From Trichoplax sp. H2 (Eukaryota > Placozoa > Uniplacotomia > Trichoplacea), in NCBI GenBank assembly GCA_003344405.1, contig NOWV01000236.1:34440-98439 (forward strand): a stretch of 64,000 nucleotides of DNA, given 5' to 3'. Under the pieces are notes generated by a model. It saw nothing but the letters and a program-made list of their open reading frames with translations, did no database searches and was not told where the DNA came from. Positions 10,990 to 20,943 of the stretch are shown in pieces. The translations under genes and the position numbers were made by a program. Numbering within the stretch: the stretch's first letter is position 1; each line of letters starts with the position of its first letter.

Positions 10990-13601
10990 ACGCTAGTCCT
11001 ATCGATTTAACAACGGCCGTAATTGCGGTTGGGTTGATTGGATTCGTACTTCATCTTAGATCGCTTGGCATGGAGTATCTTGTCATCAAGTATCGCTATG
11101 TTTTTGTCATTCTATTCCTCCTGCCTGCTTCCTTCTTCTTCGATATCTATTTCTTTATTCGCAACAAGATAATTTTTGCCATGAGAAGCGCTCCTAAACA
11201 ACATCAATCGAGAGTCGAAAATGTCCAAAATCAGATTAAGCAATGGCAAAACTCACAACCACGTAAGAAAATGTGTACTGCTAGACCTGGCTGGATGAAT
11301 GTTTCTTTAAGGCCTGGGCAATATAAGAAAAGATCTCATCAAATTGCAGTAAATTTGGTAGATATATTAAATATAGACACCAAACGTCAAACTATCACCG
11401 TAGAACCGTTAGCTACCATGGGGCAAATTAGCGCAACGCTTAATCCTCTAGGTTGGACTTTGGCTGTGTTACCTGAACTCGATGATTTAACAGTAGGTGA
11501 GCACTGATAAATATTTATTAGCACTCTATAACTGCAACTTCAACATTACAAAAGTATGTAGCAAAGGCTACATACTACATGCCACATTTCAAATCATGAG
11601 CTAAATGATATACCTGAACAGGTGGTCTGATTATGGGCACTGGGGTTGAAAGTTCCTCTCATGTTCATGGATTATTTCAACATATTTGTGTATCGTATGA
11701 GCTTGTGCTTAGTGATGGTCGTGTGGTCGTTGCTAATGAGGTATGCAAAATAAGGAGTGAGGATACATATTGTATACTACATAATATCTTTTACTTTAAA
11801 GGTTAATAGCTTACACTTTATACTGTAAGAGAGATTCTCACTTTGCATATAATCACTTGTAGAAGGAGAATTCTGATCTATTCTATGCTGTACCCTGGTC
11901 GTATGGAACGCTAGGCTTTCTTGTAAGCGCAGAAATCAAAATTGTACCTGCAAAGAAATATGTCAAGCTGAATTATCAACCTAGTCATAGCCGCGGTGAA
12001 AGCATAAAGTTATTTGAAGAGGCATCCAATGATGAAACTAACGATTTTGTGGAGGGGTTGATGTATAGTTCTGAAGAGGCAGTTATTATGACTGGGACCA
12101 TGACCGACAATGTAGAACCAGACAAAGTGAGCATTCTCAATTCATATTAATTATTAATATATCTCAGTTACAGTATTACAATCTACTGTCGAACCAAGGC
12201 TATCTTATTCAACCATGAGATATGACTACTGTATTATTCTTGATTTTATGAGATAAGCAACAGTTTTCTATAAATATAATGGTTGTGTGTTCGATATAGC
12301 TAATAATATTTAAACTTTGTAAAGATGAGCTATTCTTCGCAACATTGTATATGTAGATTAACCGTATTGGCGATTATTGGAAACCATGGTTTTATAAATA
12401 TGTTGAAAATATTTTGCGCGGAGGGCCCAAGACGGAATATATTCCTTTACGACATTATTATCATCGACACAGTCGTAGTATTTTCTGGGAGATACAGGCA
12501 TGATGATATCAGCAGTTCTTGTATAGGACTGTAGTTGAGATACTTTAAATTTGCCATAGTAATTGGCTTAATTTATTTCATTGCAGTTAACCAACGATAG
12601 GTATTCTAACTAGTTTACGATATACATGTTCTATAGGATATTATTCCATTTGGTAACAACGTAATTTTTCGCTATCTTTTTGGTTGGATGACACCTCCAA
12701 AAATTTCTTTATTAAAATTAACCCAAACCGAAGCAATTAAAAAACTGTATGAGAAACACCAAATTGTTCAAGACATGCTTGTACCGATGCAACGTCTCAA
12801 CGAGTCGTTAGACGTATTTCAAAAAGAATTTCAAGTAAGTTAATTAGTGTTGATACTAAATATATATATTAAACTGTAGTACTAAGAATTAATTGATAGC
12901 TTTGGCGCAGTTAGGGCTTAAAATTTTTAAGCAAAGCCTAACTGAAAACACTGATAGTTACGTTTATGCCTTGCTATCGCTCTAACACGGCAGAACTATA
13001 CAATTGGCACAGTAATTGACATATTAACATTAATAAACCTTCAGTCATTGTAGTTGACTATTTAGTCTCTCATTTACATATGGTAAAGCAAATGATAGCT
13101 AGTAGCTCTCAGCAATCCGATGGAAGCAAATAACTCGCTATAACGCATTGGTATTCGTATATTATATATTTTTATTTCAGAATTATCCGTTATGGCTTTG
13201 TCCTATGAAATTATATAAAGTTCCTGGATTCGTCAAACCGGTATCTAAGGTGGAAGAAATGTATGTTGATATAGGAGCTTACGGTGAGCCTAAAGTTGAA
13301 AATTTCGTCGCAAAAGAAACTATCCGAAGAATTGAACATTTTGTTACGAGTGTTAAAGGGTAAAATCTTTTAAAGTACTGTATTTTAATAAACTTGCTCG
13401 TCCCGTAAACTTCAATTAAAGCATTCTAATATTTATCTCAGATTTCAAATGCTATATGCGGATTCGTACATGACCAGAGAAGAATTTTACAAGATGTTTG
13501 ATCACACGTTGTATAATAAGTTAAGAGATAGCATTCCAAACTGCAAGGATGCTTTTTCAGAAATATACGATAAAGTGTCATTTGCAGCGAGAAATACATG
13601 A
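10990..13601 (+). CDS. DHCR24: Delta(24)-sterol reductase (5' end missing)
   Basis: Seven exons: 10990-11496, 11622-11740, 11863-12126, 12357-12497, 12637-12834, 13181-13359 and 13442-13601. Together they encode about 522 residues (human 516). The enzyme reduces the C24 double bond of sterol side chains with NADPH and FAD in the ER membrane, at the end of cholesterol synthesis. An N-terminal hydrophobic region (two stretches before SAPKQH) is followed by the FAD-binding domain with [29 protein letters not shown] and [15 protein letters not shown]. The C-terminal part has [20 protein letters not shown] and DIGAYGEP. An in-frame stop lies just before 10977 and there is no ATG before the first membrane segment, so a short upstream exon must supply the start. 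The intron after 12497 has a GC donor. Confidence 0.95.
12498..12636 (+). other. GC-AG intron of DHCR24
   Basis: Family alignment requires the junction ...[13 protein letters not shown]. The exon ends CAG at 12497 and the intron opens GCATGA. No GT lies near the required position. The acceptor is CTATAG at 12636. Confidence 0.85.
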
Positions 13602-14388
13602 AGATCATCATATTGCTGTTATACCAATATAATTTAAAGTAAACCCGATTATATAATTATTGTTAATGCAGTTATGCCAATATTTGCTTTCTTTTCTTAT
13701 TTGACTCGCTTAACAGCTATTATAGACCGGTATTACGACGTGACTTGTAAAATAGTTGGAGTTCACGAACATGTAACAGCGACTGATAGTTTGTATTAGA
13801 AATTTGAAAGAAATAGAATTATTCAATACTGCGATAAAATGTAATAAAAATATCAAGAGCCAATAGCTCACGGTTGTACTGATCTGTCTGCACGGAATTT
13901 CGAGCCAAATTTAAAGTACATTTCTTCACAATTTAAAGACATAATTTAAGGCAACACCATAGCTTAACATACAGTATTCAACCATTTTAGAGGGCTCACC
14001 ACGCCCCTGTAATAGTGGTCTATAGCTATTAGAATTGTTTGGACTTACCTAGACATTTGGAAAATTGTAGTGTAAAATAAATATTCATTTTGTTAAGTAG
14101 TTATTGACTGGTAATTGAATATTGGTAAATGTCAGTGTGAGGATCCATATTACAAAATTTTAGGCCGTATTCCCCATATAAACTTAAGGGATACCTTGAT
14201 TATTGAAAAATGATACTGTAGACTATATAATTAAGATAAAATCGCGGGATAAGTCACGTTACCATTTTATTTATTGTATGCGTTTAAGGCTTTGAATTTA
14301 GAAATTAGTTTATGTACTCTAATTTGCATAACATTTGCAAAAAATAATCCTAATCCCGATCAAATCACTTTAAAATAAAGAAAATTTA
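13602..14388. other. Intergenic stretch after DHCR24
   Basis: AT-rich DNA that should include the DHCR24 3' UTR. No further coding exon or repeat was recognised. Confidence 0.6.
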
Positions 14389-14736
14389 ATGACTAGTACT
14401 TTTATGGTTGTAGTATCCAAAAAAATGCCCGAGCATTTACAGCTACCACCTGGCATTACGCTTGACTTAACTAAAGAAGAAGACGAAGGTACATACCAAC
14501 AAATACGCATAAAGTATACATTATTAAACGTTCAATCTTTTTGTAACAATTACTACATACTCGTGTGTAAATTGATAATTCAACCTTCCTAGATACACTG
14601 GAAGCTTAATTACATTAAACGATATCATTACATCTATTTTGTGCACCTTCTGTATGCACTTTCCTGCAATGTACAAAGTCTTTCATGCATGAGATCATAA
14701 ATACCACAAATATTTTCAGCTCTATACTTAAAATAG
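14389..14736 (+). CDS. Doubtful small two-exon gene of unknown function
   Basis: An ATG at 14389 opens a protein-like stretch (MPEHLQLPPGITLDLTKEED, residues 13-32). It reaches a usable donor at 14488 (GAAG|GTACAT). A textbook acceptor (TATTTTCAG, ending at 14719) would add only five codons and stop at 14734-14736. The result is a 38-residue protein ending three bases from the RANBP3 stop on the other strand. Unspliced, the frame runs to 14592 and turns into low-quality sequence. I do not recognise the product. It may instead be a first exon whose partners lie inside RANBP3 introns, or chance. Confidence 0.25.
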
Positions 14737-14738
14737 AA

Positions 14739-17700
14739 TTAGAGTGATCTAGTGCGAACATCGATGGCTTGTTGCAGTTGTTTGATTAGATCCGAATTTC
14801 GAGACTAAATAATCAAAATTTAAAAAAATGTATATTATAATTTATGTGTACTTTGATAACTCCAGTATCTGGTACTATTGATGCTGTGTTACCTGAATTA
14901 AATAGATACAAACTTCAGAGTTCATATCATATGCCGTAAAACGTAGTGATGTACTATTCGCTTTTTCAGCTTTCATCTTCGGCCATACTTTTGTATTAAG
15001 AATAACTCGATGGGTAGCGTTAGCCCTAATAACTAGTACAAAAGGGTACATTAAGAACAAATGAAATTAACATTGGTCCACCATTTTCGTAGCAATAGCT
15101 TATATCTTTCATAAGAAAATGTACCTATTCGAGATTGCAATACTTCATTATCTGGCGATTTTGAATCATTTAAATGTAAAATTCCTCTGCCACATTCTTG
15201 CCATACTTTCGAAGATGGTACAAACTTATATAATTGACAAGGCATCTAATAATAAGAGTACAAAAAAGTGAAAAAAACTTCTGACAACAGCATAGTCTAA
15301 TTTCAATATGTAAAGACCAATACCTCTATCATTTGTGTTTCGTGTTCTTCGCCAGTGACCACTGGAACTTCTTCATATTTTCTATCGAGTTTCGTACTTC
15401 CAATTGGCAGAGATTTCTCAAAACTGGAACTGCTAGGTTCTACATATTCAACCATAGTCGAGCATTACTACGTTAGAGTGTACAGTATCTAATAAATAAC
15501 AATAATTCGACAGATTCTTCTTCAACATTTGCACGTAATGTAAAAAGAAGCTATGTGTTACCGTTCTTTTCTGCATCGTCTTTGCTACTTTCCTGAACCT
15601 CAGTGCTAATTTTCTGTGTTTTTTCCGGGTCTGATTCTTCCGTAATCTTTATAGATGTAAACAATGCATTATTGTATATAAGTAAATTGGGATAATATCA
15701 ACATCATGCATTTGCCGCTATAACTTTCTAATTCCTACGTCTCATACTTTGGTATCGGATTTCGATGGATTATTTTCACTAGTTTCGCTTTTTGAGTTCG
15801 CATTTTGGGAATCATTTTTTTTTAGAAACTTCTGAAAAATGTTTTCTTTTGTTATATCATCACCATTTAAAGCAAAATTGTCGCCCTTTGTTGGTAGATT
15901 ATCATTATCCTGGTTACTGCTAGAACTCTTCACACTCTCACTATGGCAACTCATGAATGAGAATGGTTGCTTGATATTCTGCAATAAAATTAGTTTTTTA
16001 TATAATTAAACACATAATAATTGTAAATTTATAAAATTTGTATCCATATTTAGTAAAATTTTTTAACATACCAATGCTTCTTTCCATGCAGAGCCACCGA
16101 AGGAACTGGATGATTCGCCTACAAGAATAGTTATCAACATTAGTAGGTAGTAACGAAGTAATGTGCAGTTGCATAAAGCTTATTACTAAAGCAAACTTTC
16201 ATATAATTTTACTAACTGCAATGAGTAAAAGTACATCACTGATAAGCAACAGTATTATAAATTTAAGTTTACAAAAACATCATTAGCATATACTTGTTAA
16301 GTTAGTAAATTGCATAACAGGAATAGCTGCTGGTTTTAGTCGGGATGGAGCGAAGAAACCACTCGCCATATCAGATCCTACGATTTGCATAAGGATAAAC
16401 TTAGCAGTATCCGTTAAGTGTGATCAGAAATGTTGAAAATTGTGTTTAAAGTATTTACCGCAGTATGTTAACTTAGTACGATAATATAGGTGCAAAAATA
16501 AAATCACTAATGTAATAGAGGCTACTAAATTAATTAAAAACATTATCATCAAATACTGTTAGCTAGTAGGCTAACTCCGTTAATAAAAGTTTAATCGTAA
16601 ATTTCTAATGTAATCATGTCATAATGATATGTCAGCAAGCTATAGTCAATATTTTATACCTATCGCATAAACTTCTTTTTCTTTTATAACATTTAAAGCA
16701 TTTAAAGATATTAGATATTTTATAGGATTAAGAAAAGATAATACGCAAATGATGGTGTACCACTGATGTAATTATCAAATCCTTACCAGTTTCACCTTCG
16801 TCAGGCGAAGTTTTCTTACGTTTACATTCTAAACATCCAAAAAAGATAGCATTAATATTAATAATAATGCATTGCCGTCCATAACTCGGTATTATCACGT
16901 AAATGGTGAACACTTAAGTACGTCTAATAAAAAAAAATTGTAATATTCTGTATTCTGTGAAGTAAACATCACAGGACCTTCCGTCTCTTGGTTGTTTTCT
17001 ATAAAATGATCACGACCTTATTATTAGAAAGTAAATATTATATCTCAACCAAATCAAAGATCCATTTGGTTGTTAAACATTTTTACTTTGTTTATCTATT
17101 TGTTAAGACTAGTCGCACCTTTTACTTCTTCTTCTTCTTCAAGTTTTCGCTGCATATATATTGGTCCGCATTTGCAAAAGTAGGTAATTAAATTAAAACG
17201 ATAATAATTTATTAATTTTTCTCAAAATTTTACATTACTTTGAACTTAACCACTGTGAGAAGAGTATACTCCTACATCCCGTAAATGGCTATTTATATCG
17301 TAGGCATGAAATTTCTTCGCATTACTATTTCATGAATTTGTGCACAAATTTACAATTGTATGGCGTGATAGTATTATCATAACAGTACTGACATATTCAT
17401 GTTGTAGACAGTCTATAGTAGCACAACGACACTCAGTCAAACAATTATCCATTTGATTTGTGTTATCCTCAGAATCCTATGAGCTTATGGATTACAAATT
17501 TACTTCAATTTATTATACAGTATTTCAGCAACTTTGTAAAATGAAGTTTTACGGTTCACAAGTCTAAAGACTGCGGTATACAGTACGTTCCCACTTACAG
17601 TTAGTCAACGATCACTAACTTACTTCAGTCCAATAGTAAGAATGTTGGATTGTTAAAGTCAAAGCTAATACTGCACATCGTTTGCTATCATGCTGTATCT

Positions 17701-18993
17701 AGAGCATAGTGCATAAAAAGAGCACCTACCCGTAGATATCTGAAGATCCATACAAAGTACAAAAATTTAAAATTTATAATAGTATTATAATATAATTATC
17801 GAATTTTTGTATACTAACATGAAGGACTATTATGTGTATAGTTGAAGGTACGAGTACGTTCTAATTCATCGAATACGCTAATTTTAAAGTTGAGTTGCAT
17901 GACGAGAAAGAGAAAGGTTGAGAACTTTACGGTATACTGTACAGTCTCTCGCAAATGAAGAAAAAATTACTCATTGTATAGCTAACGATCACTGCTATGC
18001 AAGTTTCCTTTTATGTATAGTAAGTTTAAGCATATATGATACAGCTACGCCAGTAAAATTGACCATCCAAATCAGGCATTAATTAGTTGGGAATAATTTT
18101 TGAACAAAGTGTTTATTCAGAGATTCTTACCTTTCCGACGTGATCTTCATTCGACTCCGCTACTAAAAATGATAGTACATTTTTAGAGAATATTTTTAAA
18201 TATCCTTGTATTTATAAATTGTGTATACTATATAGTACATCCAAACAATGAAACATGAAAATGATATTTGATCTCAGCTTAACGAGCATTTAGGTAGGAA
18301 CTGTAGTCACAAAGCGCATCATTTCAAGGGATTACGTAGTAAACTACTATACCGTGCTGTCCATTTACAATAAATTTATACAGTATAATGGCTGGAATGA
18401 AACGCGCTGGACATATCATTATCAATGCAAGTTCAGTGAATAGAATTTTATTCTACTACTACAACTTTTCAATAATAGGAAATGGTACTATTGGACAGAC
18501 AAGATGTAAACGCATATTCTATGATTCAAAGCATTGCTACCCAAGCTAGAAGCGCTATTTTTCCGGCTGTACTATACACAGGACGAATGCTTTGATCTTA
18601 CAGCCAAGCAGTAAAGAGCCAGTACAATAGATACATACTACAGTCCATTAATTGGTAAATTGAGGTTTTCTAGAATCTTTTACTCTTTCATAGTCATAAA
18701 AGAGTACAGCAATAGCATCAGCAATGCCAATTGAGACGATATATTAGTGTAGAATCAATCAATTTCACTGTTGTTTGTGCTTTAATTTAATATGCTGAAA
18801 AGAGGTTACCATCTATCGATCTACTTCATAGATGGTAATGTGGTGCAGTGCTAGCGTACGCACTAGACACATCTAGAACAATCTTACGGTGAATATTCCA
18901 AGCCATTAAATAATCTAATCTGCAACGATCTTCATCATTAATATACTACATACCTTCAGCTCTATCCTCTACTTTCTCGACCTCGTCTGACAT
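14739..18993 (-). CDS. RANBP3: Ran-binding protein 3
   Basis: Twelve exons, from 5' to 3' on the minus strand: 18993-18954, 18162-18131, 17739-17730, 16828-16787, 16377-16294, 16118-16072, 15978-15748, 15646-15562, 15439-15324, 15245-15125, 15032-14893 and 14804-14739. All phases agree, giving about 337 residues. RANBP3 is a nuclear cofactor of exportin-1 that binds Ran-GTP. An acidic N-terminus is followed by a basic cluster (CKRKKTSP, likely a nuclear localisation signal), SGFFAPSRLKP (compare SSGFRLKPP in vertebrates), an FG-type segment (SSSSFGGSAW) and a Ser-rich linker. A complete RanBD1 domain comes last: VPVVTGEEHETQM, QLYKFVPSSKVWQECGRGIL, LQSRIVIRANATHRVILNTK. It is shorter than human RANBP3, mainly in the linker. 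Confidence 0.93.
17730..17739 (-). other. 10-nt microexon of RANBP3
   Basis: Exon 2 ends in phase 0 and the KRKK exon begins with two bases of a codon. A 3n+1 exon is therefore needed between them. The decamer ATATCTACGG (sense strand) is flanked by an AG acceptor (CTTCAG) and a GT donor (GTAGGT) and restores the frame, encoding IST and the first base of a Glu codon. Using a donor four bases later would create a stop. Confidence 0.75.
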
Positions 18994-19104
18994 TTTATCA
19001 AGGAAATTTTTTACTTTCAATTGCGAGCCTCGTCGTATAGCTCCTGGACATAAACACACTGTGTATGAATAAGAAGCAAATTGCCTTAATTGCCTTTCCT
19101 GTAC
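18994..19104. promoter_or_regulatory. Presumed 5' region of RANBP3
   Basis: A short spacer lies between the RANBP3 start codon and a tandem repeat block. No promoter motif was recognised. The repeat begins within about 110 bp of the ATG. Confidence 0.3.
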
Positions 19105-19730
19105 AATGGTAAGACTAACTGCTGTAGCTTGCGAGTCGCGCTTTTATTTACTGCCGGACAGACTACGGTACAATCTTGGACTCTTCCACTATCCCAGCTT
19201 CACATGTAATGTACAGTTCAGTATCATGCAATATGATATGTATGAGTACATTAGTAGTGGAATTGCCTTAATTGTCTTTCCTGTACAATGGCAAGACTTA
19301 GATCTGAGTGTACAGTACTGTACTGTACAATGGCAAGACTTACAGTACAGTACTGTAGACCTGAGTGTACAGTACTGTACAGTACAATGGTAAGACTACT
19401 GTACTACTGTAGCTTGCGAGTCGCGCTTTTATTTACTGCCGGACAGACTACCGTACAATCTTGGACTCCTCCACTATCCCAGCTTCACATGTAATGTACA
19501 GTTCAGTATCATGCAATATGATATGTATGAGTACATTAGTAGTGGAATTGCCTTTCCTGTACAATAGTAAGACTACTACTGTTAGCTTGCGCGTCGTGCT
19601 TTTACTTACTGCCGGACAGATTACGGTACAATCTTGGACTCCTCCACTACCCCAGCTTCACATGTAATGTACAGTTCAGTATCATACAATATTCTATGTA
19701 TGAGTACATTAGTAGTACTAGATGAGTTAC
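19105..19730. repeat. ~174-bp tandem repeat, three copies
   Basis: Each unit contains the segment with CGGACAGACTAC and CAATCTTGGACTC, then CCCAGCTTCACATGTAATG and TGAGTACATTAGTAGT. Anchor points lie at 19131, 19416 and 19590. Copies two and three are 174 bp apart. Copy one is 285 bp from copy two because a GTACA array (about 19300-19400) is inserted between them. The overlapping open frames here repeat the same peptide and are repeat artefacts. Confidence 0.9.
19300..19402. repeat. GTACA pentamer array, cluster C (first part)
   Basis: Pentamers in both orientations are separated by three copies of a GTACAATGG(C/T)AAGACT motif. They lie between the first and second units of the 174-bp repeat. 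Confidence 0.85.
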
Positions 19731-19784
19731 TGGAATACAGTAACGGCGGGCAACGTCAGATTGCTATGGCCAGGCGCGAATCCG

Positions 19785-19866
19785 TACAGTGTACAGTACA
19801 CAGTCTACAGTACAGCACTGTACAGTACTACTGTACTGAAGCAAACAATCGACAGGTGTACAGTAC
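19785..19866. repeat. GTACA pentamer array, cluster C (second part)
   Basis: A short dense run of GTACA and TGTAC pentamers, followed at 19914 by a T-run. Confidence 0.8.
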
Positions 19867-20226
19867 AATCCTAAGTAATCTTAAGCATTCAAACGATGAC
19901 GTAAACACCAAGTATTTTTTTTTTTAATATTAACAGCAAATATAATATTTTAACTGCATTAAAGACACATTATGAAAGGGATAGAGAAAGGTGTAAAAGA
20001 GCTTTTCTCCATTTTATCCTAACTCAAAAGCAAACCGCGCGAGCTAGGATAGCAATTTAAAGTTGCAACAGACTCTCCTTTTGAAAGAGTCAGATTTACA
20101 CCATTTAAAAGAAAGTTTGACCTCACTGTACTTCTGCAGCGGAGCAGATACCTTACTGGCAAAGTATCTAGCGGCAAAGTATCTAGTAATTCTTGACAGT
20201 TGCAATGTTTTAATATTTCTCTACAG

Positions 20227-20471
20227 TACAAACTACAAATACCAATAAATGCACCATAATTTACAAGGATATGCAGTCAATTTTCCTTGACTATACTCTA
20301 GCATCAGATAGAGTTTGGCAATTTCCATTTGCTGGAGAAAAAAAATTTCGAAATCATTATGAAGATAGAGTTGATTTGCTTTCTAGAGCAATGCACAGAA
20401 AATTACTGCGCAGTTTATTACACTTGAATAATGTATATCGATTTCAATCTTCTTCCGTGAATCACTTTTGA
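20227..20471 (+). CDS. Possible terminal exon of an unrecognised gene
   Basis: A good acceptor (TATTTCTCTACAG, ending at 20226) is followed by an 80-codon open frame that stops at 20469. From the internal ATG at 20271 the protein would be 66 residues. It has a balanced composition (WQFPFAGEKKFRNHYEDR, then a basic and Leu-rich helix MHRKLLRSLLHLNN) unlike the chance frames around it. I do not recognise a family. An upstream exon was not found, and repeats occupy the 1.1 kb before it. It could be a short gene with a 5' UTR intron or a fragment. Confidence 0.4.
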
Positions 20472-20943
20472 AGCGATCAGCCAATGAAGATATGTTGTAC
20501 ATAAACTAACTGTTCTTCATCTCGAGCGCAACAGAGCAAGAAGTTCACAATACAGTAGACCCATGCCATAAAATAAGATACAGTTACAGTAGTAAATCAC
20601 TGTACCACCGAAATTACGATATGACAGTATCAGAAAAGCGATTTAAAAGTACAGTGATGTCTCATACGCAGAACAGGATAATATACAGTACAGTCATAAG
20701 AATCTCTTAACGCTTGATAAGCAATTCAAGTGTGTTAATAACTTTACACAACTCATCATTCTTTCTTGGAAAACTAAAAAGAGGGCAGAATTTGGTATTA
20801 TCAATAATTTAGTAATCTACAGTATTTACAGTAAGGTATCAGATCAGATAGATATAGATTAATAAACAATCCTCGTCCAATTTCAATGAAAGGATCCTTA
20901 TTGGTAGTTACATAATTCTATCCAGCCTTCTCCTAATGAAAAA
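20472..20943. other. Spacer between the candidate exon and METTL4
   Basis: AT-rich spacer with scattered ACAGTA and TACAGT words. It should contain the METTL4 3' UTR. Nothing else was recognised. Confidence 0.5.

Noticed and set aside
19106-19927. Four overlapping open frames sharing a repeated peptide
   Set aside because: They follow the 174-bp DNA repeat and the pentamer array, without splice or family evidence.
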